64,000 bases of DNA, from contig JABXNX010000111.1 in NCBI GenBank assembly GCA_014843695.1, positions 1 through 64,000 on the forward strand, read 5' to 3'. A model generated the notes under the pieces. It saw only the letters and a list, made by a program, of their open reading frames with translations. It made no database searches and was not told the origin of the DNA. The position numbers and the translations under genes were made by a program. Shown piece after piece: positions 15,407 to 25,819 of this stretch. How positions within the stretch are numbered: position 1 is the stretch's first letter; each line of letters opens with the position of its first letter. The stretch is from Archivesica marissinica (Eukaryota > Mollusca > Bivalvia > Venerida > Vesicomyidae).

Positions 15407-15683
15407 CCTAGGTAATGTTATTTTTATGATATTGACTGATATAACCTAGTAATGTTGTTGTTTGTTATGATATTGACTGATAAGCCTAGGTAATGTTATT
15501 TTTTATGATATTGACTGGTATAACCTAGGTAATGTTGATATTTGTTATGATATTGACTAGTATAGCCTAGGTAATGTTGTTATTTGTTATGATATTGACT
15601 GATATAGCCTAGGTAATGTTGTTATTTGTTATGATATTGACTGATATAGCCTAGGTAATGTTGTTATTTGTTATGATATTGAC

Positions 15684-18600
15684 TTGTATAGCCTAGGTAA
15701 TGTTGCTGTTTGTTATGATATTGACTGGTATAGCCTAGGTAATGTTGTTTGTTATGATATTGACTGGTATAGCCTAGGTAATGTTGTTTGTTATGATATT
15801 GACTGGTATAGCCTAGGTAATGTTGTTTGTTATGATATTGACTGGTATAGCCCAGGTAATGTTGTTATTTGTTATGATATTGACTGGTATAGCCTAGGTA
15901 ATGTTGTTATATGTTATGATATTGACTGGTAGAGCCTAGGTAATGTTGTTTGTTATGATATTGACTGGTATAACCTAGGTAATGTTGTTATTTGTTATGA
16001 TATTGACTGATATAACCTAGGTAATGTTGTTATTTGTTATGATATTGACTGGTATAACCTAGGTAATGTTGTTATTTGTTATGATATTGACTGGTATAAC
16101 CTAGGTAATGTTGTTATTTGTTATGATATTGACTGGTATAGCCTAGGTAATGTTATTTGTTATGATATTGACTGATATAGCCTAGGTAATGTTGTTATTT
16201 GTTATGATATTGACTAGTATAGCCTAGGTAATGTTGTTTGTTATGATATTGACTAGTATAGCCTAGGTAATGTTGTTTGTTATAATATTGACTGATATAG
16301 CCTAGGTAATGTTGTTGTTTGTTATGATATTGACTGATATAGCCTAGGTAATGTTATTATTTGTTATGATATTGACTGGTATAGCCTAGGTAATGTTGCT
16401 GTTTGTTATGATATTGACTGGTATTGCCTAGGTAATGTTGTTGTTTGTTATGATATTGACTGGTATAGCCTAGGTAATGTTGTTATTTGTTATGATATTG
16501 ACTTGTATAACCTAGGTAATGTTGTTGTTTGTTATGATATTGACTGGTATAACCTAGGTAATGTTGTTTGTTATGATATTGACTGGTATAACCTAGGTAA
16601 TGTTGTTGTTTGTTATGATATTGACTGGTATAACCTAGGTAATGTTATTTGTTATGATATTGACTGGTATAACCTAGGTAATGTTGTTTGTTATGATATT
16701 GACTGGTATAGCCTAGGTAATGTTATTTGTTATGATATTGACTGATATAGCCTAGGTAATGTTGTTATTTGTTATGATATTGACTGGTATAGCCTAGGTA
16801 ATGTTGTTATTTGTTATGATATTGACTGGTATAGCCTAGGTAATGTTGTTATTTGTTATGATATTGACTGGTATAGCCTAGGTAATGTTGTTGTTTGTTA
16901 TGATATTGACTGATATAGCCTAGGTAATGTTGTTATTTGTTATGATATTGACTGGTATAACCTAGGTAATGTTGTTGTTTGTTATGATATTGACTGGTAT
17001 AGCCTAGGTAATGTTGTTTGTTATGATATTGACTGGTATAGCCTAGGTAATGTTATTTGTTATGATATTGACTAGTATAGCCTAGGTAATGTTGTTTGTT
17101 ATGATATTGACTGATATAGCCTAGGTAATGTTGTTATTTGTTATGATATTGACTTGTATAACCTAGGTAATGTTATTTGTTATGATATTGACTGATATAA
17201 CCTAGGTAATGTTGTTGTTTGTTATGATATTGACTGATATAGCCTAGGTAATGTTGTTATTTGTTATGATATTGACTTGTATAACCTAGGTAATGTTATT
17301 TGTTATGATATTGACTGATATAACCTAGGTAATGTTGTTGTTTGTTATGATATTGACTGATATAGCCTAGGTAATGTTGTTATTTGTTATGATATTGACT
17401 TGTATAACCTAGGTAATGTTATTTGTTATGATATTGACTGATATAACCTAGGTAATGTTGTTGTTTGTTATGATATTGACTGATATAGCCTAGGTAATGT
17501 TGTTATTTGTTATGATATTGACTTGTATAACCTAGGTAATGTTATTTGTTATGATATTGACTGATATAACCTAGGTAATGTTGTTGTTTGTTATGATATT
17601 GACTGATATAGCCTAGGTAATGTTATTTGTTATGATATTGACTGGTATAACCTAGGTAATGTTGTTATTTGTTATGATATTGACTTGTATAGCCTAGGTA
17701 ATGTTGTTATTTGTTATGATATTGACTGATATAGCCTAGGTAATGTTGTTATTTGTTATGATATTGACTGATATAGCCTAGGTAATGTTGTTATTTGTTA
17801 TGATATTGACTTGTATAGCCTAGGTAATGTTGCTGTTTGTTATGATATTGACTGGTATAGCCTAGGTAATGTTGTTTGTTATGATATTGACTGGTATAGC
17901 CTAGGTAATGTTGTTTGTTATGATATTGACTGGTATAGCCTAGGTAATGTTGTTTGTTATGATATTGACTGGTATAGCCCAGGTAATGTTGTTATTTGTT
18001 ATGATATTGACTGGTATAGCCTAGGTAATGTTGTTATATGTTATGATATTGACTGGTAGAGCCTAGGTAATGTTGTTTGTTATGATATTGACTGGTATAA
18101 CCTAGGTAATGTTGTTATTTGTTATGATATTGACTGATATAACCTAGGTAATGTTATTTGTTATGATATTGACTGGTATAGCCTAGGTAATGTTGTTATT
18201 TGTTATGATATTGACTGGTATAACCTAGGTAATGTTGTTATTTGTTATGATATTGACTGGTATAGCCTAGGTAATGTTATTTGTTATGATATTGACTGAT
18301 ATAGCCTAGGTAATGTTGTTATTTGTTATGATATTGACTAGTATAGCCTAGGTAATGTTGTTTGTTATGATATTGACTGATATAGCCTAGGTAATGTTGT
18401 TATTTGTTATGATATTGACTAGTATAGCCTAGGTAATGTTGTTTGTTATGATATTGACTGATATAGCCTAGGTAATGTTGTTGTTTGTTATGATATTGAC
18501 TGATATAGCCTAGGTAATGTTATTATTTGTTATGATATTGACTGGTATAGCCTAGGTAATGTTGCTGTTTGTTATGATATTGACTGGTATTGCCTAGGTA

Positions 18601-19582
18601 ATGTTGTTGTTTGTTATGATATTGACTGGTATAGCCTAGGTAATGTTGTTATTTGTTATGATATTGACTTGTATAACCTAGGTAATGTTGTTGTTTGTTA
18701 TGATATTGACTGGTATAACCTAGGTAATGTTGTTTGTTATGATATTGACTGGTATAACCTAGGTAATGTTGTTGTTTGTTATGATATTGACTGGTATAAC
18801 CTAGGTAATGTTGTTATTTGTTATGATATTGACTGGTATAACCTAGGTAATGTTGTTTGTTATGATATTGACTGGTATAGCCTAGGTAATGTTATTTGTT
18901 ATGATATTGACTGATATAGCCTAGGTAATGTTGTTATTTGTTATGATATTGACTAGTATAGCCTAGGTAATGTTGTTTGTTATGATATTGACTGATATAG
19001 CCTAGGTAATGTTGTTATTTGTTATGATATTGACTAGTATAGCCTAGGTAATGTTGTTTGTTATGATATTGACTGATATAGCCTAGGTAATGTTGTTGTT
19101 TGTTATGATATTGACTGATATAGCCTAGGTAATGTTATTATTTGTTATGATATGACTGGTATAACCTAGGTAATGTTGTTTGTTATGATATTGACTGGTA
19201 TAGCCTAGGTAATGTTATTTGTTATGATATTGACTGATATAGCCTAGGTAATGTTGCTGTTTGTTATGATATTGACTGGTATAGCCTAGGTAATGTTGTT
19301 GTTTGTTATGATATTGACTGGTATAGCCTAGGTAATGTTGTTATTTGTTATGATATTGACTTGTATAACCTAGGTAATGTTGTTGTTTGTTATGATATTG
19401 ACTGGTATAACCTAGGTAATGTTGTTTGTTATGATATTGACTGGTATAACCTAGGTAATGTTGTTTGTTATGATATTGACTGGTATAACCTAGGTAATGT
19501 TGTTATTTGTTATGATATTGACTGGTATAGCCTAGGTAATGTTATTTGTTATGATATTGACTGGTATAACCTAGGTAATGTT
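15684..19582 (+). repeat. Satellite B block 1 higher-order duplication (about 2.1 kb period)
   Basis: The stretch 15684-15932 recurs at 17811-18059 with the same order of 39- and 42-bp monomers. The recurrence includes the rare TAGCCCAGGTAATG and GGTAGAGCC variants (offset 2127). The stretch at 16503 recurs at 18669 (offset 2166) and, more loosely, at 19361. The 39-bp drift in offset equals one monomer gained or lost. This gives nearly two copies of a 2.1-kb unit ending at the junction with satellite C. Confidence 0.8.
17152..17640 (+). repeat. 123-bp trimer HOR in satellite B (about 4 copies)
   Basis: ACTTGTATAACC marks copies starting at 17152, 17275, 17398 and 17521, exactly 123 bp apart. 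Each copy is a 39-bp monomer with a GTTATTTG spacer, then a 42-bp monomer with GTTGTTTG, then a 42-bp GCC-type monomer with GTTATTTG. The fourth copy ends in a 39-bp monomer and an ACTGG variant. This looks like a local trimer amplification inside the 2.1-kb unit. Confidence 0.88.
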
Positions 19583-21217
19583 ACCATCCAGTAAAGAACT
19601 TAGTAAGCCGTAACCATCCAGTAAAGAACTAAGTAAGCCATAACCATCCAGTAAAGAACTAAGTAAACCATAAACATCCAGTAACGAACTAAGTAAGCCG
19701 TAACCATCCAGTAAAGAACTAAGTAAGCCGTAACCATCCAGTAAAGAACTAAGTAAGCCGTAACCATCCAATAAAGAACTAAGTAAGCCGTAACCATCCA
19801 GTAAAGAACTAAGTAAGCCGTAACCATCCAGTAAAGAACTATGTAAGCCGTAACCATCCAGTAAAGAACTAAGTAAACCATAAACATCCAGTAACGAACT
19901 AAGTAAGCCGTAATCATCCAGTAAAGAACTAAGTAAGCCGTAACCATCCAGTAAAGAACTAAGTAAGCCGTAACCATCCAGTAAAGAACTAAGTAAGCCG
20001 TAACCATCCAGTAAAGAACTAAGTAAGCCGTAACCATCCAGTAAAGAACTAAGTAAGCCGTAACCATCCAGTAAAGAACTAAGTAAACCATAAACATCCA
20101 GTAAAGAACTAAGTAAGCTGTAACCATCCAGTAAAGAACTAAGTAAGCCGTAACCATCCAGTAAAGAACTAAGTAAGCCGTAACCATCCAGTAAAGAACT
20201 AAGTAAGCCGTAACCATCCAGTAAAGAACTAAGTAAGCTGTAACCATCCAGTAAAGAACTATGTAAGCCGTAACCATCCAGTAAAGAACTAAGTAAGCCA
20301 TAAACATCCAGTAATGAACTAAGTAAGCCGTAACCATCCAGTAAAGAACTAAGTAAGCCGTAACCATCCAGTAAAGAACTAAGTAAGCCGTAACCATCCA
20401 GTAAAGAACTAAGTAAGCCGTAACCATCCAGTAAAGAACTAAGTAAGCCGTAACCATCCAGTAAAGAACTAAGTAAGCCGTAACCATCCAGTAAAGAACT
20501 AAGTAAGCCGTAACCATCCAGTAAAGAACTATGTAAGCCGTAACCATCCAGTAAAGAACTAAGGAAGCCGTAACCATCCAGTAAAGAACTAAGTAAGCCG
20601 TAACCATCCAGTAAAGAACTTAGTAAGCTGTAATGATCCGGTAAAGAACTAAGTAAGCCGTAGCCATCCAGTAAAGAACTAAGTAAGCCATAACCATCCA
20701 GTAAAGAACTTAGTAAGCTGTAATGATCCAGTAAAGAACTATGTAAGCCGTAACCATCCAGTAAAGAACTATGTAAGCTGTAACCATCCAGTAAAGAACT
20801 AAGTAAGCCATAACCATCCAGTAAAGAACTAAGTAAGCCGTAACCATCCAGTAAAGAACTAAGTAAACCATAAACATCCAGTAAAGAACTATGTAAGCTG
20901 TAACCATCCAGTAAAGAACTATGTAAGCCGTAACCATCCAGTAAAGAACTTAGTAAGCTGTAACCATCCAGTAAAGAACTAAGTAAGCCGTAACCATCCA
21001 GTAAAGAACTAAGTAAGCTGTAACCATCCAGTAAAGAACTAAGTAAGCCGTAACCATCCAGTAAAGAACTAAGTAAGCCGTAACCATCTGGTAAAGAACT
21101 AAGTAAGCCGTAACCATCCAGTAAAGAACTAAGTAAGCCGTAACCATCCAGTAAAGAACTAAGTAAGCCGTAACCATCCAGTAAAGAACTAAGTAAGCTA
21201 TAATGATCCAGTAAGGA
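19583..21217 (-). repeat. Satellite C (30-bp tandem repeat, indel-free)
   Basis: Fifty-four complete units of exactly 30 bp lie at 19591-21210, with a partial unit at each end. The monomer is GTAAAGAACTAAGTAAG followed by CCGTAACCATCCA. Register is perfect throughout, with substitutions only. The variable sites are CCG to CCA or CTG, AAGAACTAAG to AAGAACTATG or TTAG, and a linked AACCATAAACATCCAGTAACG haplotype (19670, 19880) whose CpG also appears as TpG (20311). The minus strand is open for a decapeptide reading MVTAYLVLYW, for 335 codons at 19600-20607. I see no independent sign of coding, and the frame stops wherever GTAATGATCC variants occur. The strand given is that of the open frame only. 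Confidence 0.95.
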
Positions 21218-21370
21218 ATAACAGTTACGTTAAATTTGTGCAAAACTTGATGAGCATGAAATATTTATTGAGATGTGGTTTCATTGAAAATTAATGAAGG
21301 AAGAAAGTTCGGTTTGTGAAAAGTTTGTAGAGAATTCAGTGAACGGTGGATAATGTATAAATATATGCAT
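21218..21370. other. Non-repetitive spacer
   Basis: About 150 bp of AT-rich sequence between satellite C and array D. I see no gene, no RNA fold that I recognise and no terminal repeats. It begins AACAGTTACGTTAAATTTG and ends in an ATAAATATATGCAT stretch just before the first D unit. Confidence 0.8.
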
Positions 21371-21918
21371 AGCACACTTTAACAATATATCATATACCAA
21401 CAGTATAAATGTTGCCAGGTGTGTAGCACACTTTAACAATATATCATATACCAACAGTATAAATGTTGCCAGGTGTGTAGCATACTTACAACAATATATC
21501 ATATACCAACAGTATAAATGTTGCCAGGTGTGTAGCATACTTACAACGATATATCATATACCAACAGTATAAATGTTGCCAGGTGTGTAGCATACTTACA
21601 ACAATATATCATATACCAACAGTATAAATGTTGCCAGGTGTGTAGCATACTTACAACAATATATCATATACCAACAGTATAAATGTTGCCAGGTGTGTAG
21701 CATACTTACAACAATATATCATATACCAACAGTATAAATGTTGCCAGGTGTGTAGCATACTTACAACAATATATCATATACCAACAGTATAAATGTTGCC
21801 AGGTGTGTAGCATACTTACAACAATATATCATATACCAACAGTATAAATGTTGCCAGGTGTGTAGCATACTTACAACAATATATCATATACCAATAGTAT
21901 AAATGTTGCCAGGTGTGT
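21371..21918 (+). repeat. Minisatellite D (54/55-bp unit, 10 copies)
   Basis: Unit starts (AGCACAC or AGCATAC) are at 21371, 21425, 21479, 21534, 21589, 21644, 21699, 21754, 21809 and 21864. The first two units are 54 bp (ACTTTAACAATAT) and the rest are 55 bp (ACTTACAACAATAT). Each ends GTTGCCAGGTGTGT, which contains the E-box CAGGTG. Copies are almost identical, which indicates recent expansion. Minus-strand frames through this array are incidental. Confidence 0.96.
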
Positions 21919-22184
21919 AGCATGTTGCCAGGTGTGTAGCATGTTGCCAGGTGTGTAGCATGTTGCCAGGTGTGTAGCATGTTGCCAGGTGTGTAGCATG
22001 TTGCCAGGTGTGTAGCATGTTGCCAGGTGTGTAGCATGTTGCCAGGTGTGTAGCATATTGCCAGGTGTGTAGCATGTTGCCAGGTGTGTAGCATGTTGCC
22101 AGGTGTGTAGCATGTTGCCAGGTGTGTAGCATGTTGCCAGGTGTGTAGCATGTTGCCAGGTGTGTAGCATGTTGCCAGGTGTGT
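21919..22184 (+). repeat. Minisatellite E (19-bp unit, 14 copies, derived from D)
   Basis: Exactly 14 x 19 bp of AGCATGTTGCCAGGTGTGT, with one variant unit (CATATTGCC near 22055). The 19 bases equal the two ends of a D unit joined after removal of its central 36 bases, so E arose from D by an internal deletion and then expanded. A D-type start (AGCATACTTACAACAA) resumes at 22185, so E sits inside the D array and does not follow it. Each unit carries CAGGTG. Confidence 0.96.
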
Positions 22185-22362
22185 AGCATACTTACAACAA
22201 CAACCTCTACCAAATTCAATTAAGTTGGGATAAAAAAATACTAGCTCACTATGTCAACTATGTCAACTTAAAACAACTTCTCATTCTTGGAATATTTCCA
22301 GATTTCTATCTCATACCATGTTTGGCTTGGATTGAGGTAAGTGACCTTGTGTTTCCTTCACC
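22185..22362 (+). other. Spacer with truncated D unit and possible splice-like signals
   Basis: The first 16 or so bases are the beginning of another D unit, broken off at ACAACAACAACC. The rest is non-repetitive apart from a short direct repeat of CTATGTCAA at about 22248-22268. A pyrimidine-rich stretch ending in CAG (22301) and a consensus-like donor GAG|GTAAGT (GT at 22337) frame a 35-base segment that is open in two frames. This is weak single-sequence evidence for an exon, so no CDS is annotated. Confidence 0.6.
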
Positions 22363-22694
22363 GGTGTGTGTTGTGTGTCGTGTGTGGGTGTGTCGTGTGT
22401 GGGTGTGTCATATGTGGGTGTGTCATGTGTGGGTGTGTCGTGTGTGGATGTGTTGTGTGTGGATGTGTTGTGTGTGGATGTGTCATGTGTGGATGTGTGG
22501 ATGTGTCATGTGTGGGTGTGTGGTGTGTGGATGTGTCGTGTTTGGTGTGTGGATGTGTCGTGTGTGGATGTGTGGTGTGTGGATGTGTCGTGTGTGGATG
22601 TGTGGTGTGTGGATGTGTTGTGTGTGGATGTGTCATGTGTGGATGTGTCATGTGTGGATGTGTCGTGTGTGGATGTGTCGTGTGTGTGGGGGGG
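22363..22694 (+). repeat. Minisatellite F (15-bp GT-rich unit)
   Basis: About 22 units of roughly 15 bp, TGTCGTGTGTGGATG with GGG variants at the left end; a few units are shortened or lengthened by multiples of 5 bp. The CpG dinucleotide alternates with CpA (GTCATG) and TpG (GTTGTG). The array ends in TGTGTGTG followed by seven G. All plus frames and one minus frame (TTHPH repeats) stay open because of the unit length. The strand is strongly G+T-biased and rich in alternating purine-pyrimidine steps, a sequence type prone to Z-DNA and replication slippage. Confidence 0.95.
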
Positions 22695-22849
22695 ACATCT
22701 ACTATTTATTACATGTACAATAACTGTGAAATATAAAATGCAGAAATGTTGAAAAGAGCTAATATCACATGTTTTATGTAATGATATATTGTTCACATAA
22801 AATATGAAAGAATTAAAATGACGGGAAATCATATTCCTATATTAAACTT
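22695..22849. other. Non-repetitive AT-rich spacer
   Basis: About 155 bp between arrays F and G. I see no gene, no tRNA-like or rRNA-like segment and no terminal inverted repeats. The content is A+T-rich, with a small island GACGGGAAATC near 22820. Confidence 0.75.
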
Positions 22850-23244
22850 TGGGCTCCACTAGTTGATGTTGCTGCAATCTACCATTGACAATGTGGGCTA
22901 CACTAGCTGATGTTGCTGCAATCTACCATTGACAATGTAATACTCTATCCGTATTGCTGCAATATACCATTGACAATGTAATACTCTATCCATGTTGCTG
23001 CAATCTACCATTGACAATGTAATACTCTCTATCCATGTTGCTGCAATCTACCATTGACAATGTAATACTCTATCCATGTTGCTGCAATCTACCATTGACA
23101 ATGTAATACTATATCCATGTTGCTGCAATCTACCATTGACAATGTAATACTCTATCCATGTTGCTGCAATCTACCATTGACAATGTAATACTCTATCCAT
23201 GTTGCTGCAATCTACCATTGACAATGTAATACTCTCTATCCATA
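22850..23244 (+). repeat. Minisatellite G (41-bp unit, 9 copies)
   Basis: GTTGCTGCAATCTACCATTG (or its ATTGCTGC variant) starts at 22868, 22912, 22953, 22994, 23037, 23078, 23119, 23160 and 23201. Steps are 44, 41, 41, 43 and then 41 four times. The first two copies carry a different joint, GGGCTACACTAGCTGAT in place of AATACTCTATCCAT, and look like an older founder form. The 43-bp step comes from an extra CT in ACTCTCTATCC. Each copy holds a perfect 5-bp dyad, CATTG-A-CAATG. Confidence 0.95.
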
Positions 23245-23464
23245 TTAAATTTCACATATTTTGTATCAAAACACACAAGTAAATATATATTTTACGACCG
23301 ACAAAAAAACTGAATGAGAAAAAAAGTAGTGAAATGCGTAGAAATGAGGCTAACTTTGATCGTGTGTTTTATCGTAAATAAGCAAAAATCTGTTTCTGTC
23401 GTTGTAGGTGAATAGGCGTAATTGTGAAATAGTTTAGGATCATGGTGACATCTAGCATGTTACA
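23245..23464. other. Non-repetitive spacer before satellite A block 2
   Basis: About 220 bp, A+T-rich. It includes TTACGACCGACAAAAAAAC near 23291 and a pyrimidine-containing stretch ending GTTGTAG (AG at 23406-23407) that resembles a weak splice acceptor. No open frame of note and no recognised element. It joins satellite A at GTTAACGTAGG. Confidence 0.7.
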
Positions 23465-25819
23465 GTTAACGTAGGTATAAATATAACACAAGGCAACGTA
23501 GTTACATATATTACACAAGGTAACATAGTTACATATATAACACAATGTAACGTACGTATAAATATAACACAAGGTAATGTAGGTATAAATATAACACAAG
23601 GTAACATAGGTATAAATATAACACAAGGTAACGTAGTTACATATATAACACAAGGTAACGTATGTATAAATATAGCACAAGGTAACGTAGGTATAAATAT
23701 AACACAAGGTAACGTATGTATAAATATAGCACAAGGTAACTTAGTTCTAAATATAACACAAGGTAACATAGGTATAAATATAACACAAGGTAATGTAGTT
23801 ACATATATAACACAAGGTAACGTATGTATAAATATAGCACAAGGTAACGTAGGTATAAATATAACACAAGGTAACGTATGTATAAATATAGCACAAGGTA
23901 ACGTAGTTATAAATTTAACACAAGGTAACGTAGGTATAAATATAACACAAGGTAACGTAGTTATAAATATAACACAAGGTAATGTAGTTACATATATAAC
24001 ACAAGGTAACGTAGGTATAAATATAACACACAGTAATGTAGTTATAAATATAACACACGGTAACGTAGGTATAAATATAACACATTTTAACGTAGATACA
24101 TATATAACACAAGGTAACGTAGGTATAAATATAACACAAGGTAACGTAGGTATAAATATAACACAAGGTAACGTAGTTACATATATAACACAAGGTAACG
24201 TAGTTATAAATTTAACACAAGGTAACGTAGGTCTAAATATAACACAAGGTAACGTAGGTATAAATATAACACAAGGTAACATAGTTATAAATATAACACA
24301 AGGTAACGTAGGTATATATATAACACAAGGTAACGTAGGTATAAATATAACACAAGGTAACATAGGTATTAATATAACACAAGGTAACGTAGGTATTAAT
24401 ATAACACAAGGTAACGTAGGTATAAATATAACACAAGGTAATGTAGGTATAAATATAACACAAGTAACGTAGGTATAAATATAACACAAGGTAACGTAGG
24501 TATAAATATAACACAAGGTAACTTAGGTATAAATATAACATACGGTAACGTAGGTATAAATATAACACAAGGTAATGTAGTTACATATATAACACAAGGT
24601 AACGTAGTTATAAATATAACAAAAGGTAAAGTAGGTATAAATATAACAAAAGGTAAGGTAGGTATAAATATAGCACAAGGTAACATAGTTACATATATAA
24701 CACAAGGTAACATAGTTATAAATATAACACAAGGTAACGTAGTTATAAATATAACACAAGGTAACGTAGTTATAAATATAACACATGGTAACGTAGGTAT
24801 AAATATAACACACGGTATTAACGTAGGTATAAATATAACACACAGTAACATAGGTATAAATATAACACAAGGTAACATAGGTATAAATATAACACAATTT
24901 AATGTAGTTACATATATAACACAAGGTAACGTAGTTATAGATATAACACAAGGTAACGTAGTTATAAATATAACACAAGGTAACATAGGTATAAATATAA
25001 CACAATTTAACGTAGTTACATATATAACACAAGGTAACGTAGTTATAGATATAACACAAGGTAACGTAGGTATAAATATAACACAAGGTAACCTAGTTAT
25101 AAATATAGCACAAGCTAACATAGTTATAAATATAACACAAGGTAACGTAGTTATAAATATAACACAAGGTAACGTAGGTATAAATATAACACAAGGTAAT
25201 GTAGTTATAAATATAACACAAGGTAACGTAGGTATAAATATAACACAAGGTAACGTAGTTATAAATATAACACAAGGTAATGTAGTTACATATATAACAC
25301 AAGGTAACATAGTTATAAATATAACACAAGGTAACGTAGGTATATATATATAACAAGGTAACATAGTTATAAATATAACACAAGGTAACGTAGGTATAAA
25401 TATAACACAAGTTAACGTAGTTACATATATAACACAAGGTAACATAGTTATAAATATAACACAAGGTAACGTAGTTATAAATATAACACAAGGTAACGTA
25501 GGTATAAATATAACACAAGGTAACGTATGTATAAATATAACATAAGGTAACGTAGTTACATATATAACACAAGGTAACGTAGGTATAGATATAACACAAG
25601 GTAACGTACGTATAAATATAACACAAGGTAACGTAGGTATAAATATAACACAAGGTATCGTAGGTATAAATATAACACAAGGTAACGTAGTTACATATAT
25701 AACACAAGGTAATGTAGGTATAAATATAACACAAGGTAGCGTATGTATAAATATAGCACAAGGTAACGTAGGTATAAATATAACACAAGGTAACATAGGT
25801 ATAAATATAACGCAATTTA
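23465..25819 (+). repeat. Satellite A, block 2 (gamma-rich 27-bp array)
   Basis: The same 27-bp monomer and orientation as block 1, but dominated by GTATAAATATA (gamma) tails. It also has subfamily marks that are rare elsewhere: CGTATGTATAAAT, GGTATTAATATAAC, GGTCTAAATATAAC and AACAAAAGGTAA. No punctuation cassette is present. Both edges are sharp: a unique spacer on the left and the insertion at 25820 on the right. The block continues as block 3 beyond the insertion with the same subfamily marks, so the two were once one array. Confidence 0.95.

Larger units (their letters stand above)
15407..19582 (+). repeat. Satellite B, block 1 (39/42-bp tandem repeat)
   Basis: Head-to-tail array with monomer core CCTAGGTAATGTT, a short variable spacer (GTTATT, GTTGTT, GTT or ATT), then TGTTATGATATTGACTGG and TATAA or TATAG. 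Lengths are almost always 42 or 39 bp, a 3-bp difference located only in the spacer. About 100 monomers are present. Every monomer has CCTAGG (AvrII), which extends to the 8-bp palindrome ACCTAGGT when preceded by A. I see no CpG anywhere in this array. The first 100 bp after the gap have several 1-bp deletions. Short plus-strand frames reading YSLGNVVCYDIDW are by-products of the unit length. The right edge is a clean junction with satellite C. Confidence 0.97.

Noticed and set aside
19600..20607. 335-codon minus-strand decapeptide frame in satellite C
   Set aside because: Not annotated as a gene because only the repeat itself is open and the frame is cut by variant units at 20630 and 20730. 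The lack of indels is reported as an observation instead.
22322..22752. Cysteine-rich (WMCRVWMC) and histidine-rich (THPHT) frames in array F
   Set aside because: Four frames on both strands are open at once across a 15-bp GT repeat, which is expected for such a repeat and not evidence of a protein.
21371..23244. CRISPR-like regular repeats in arrays D, E and G
   Set aside because: Units abut with no variable spacers, there are no cas genes, and the setting is eukaryotic satellite DNA.
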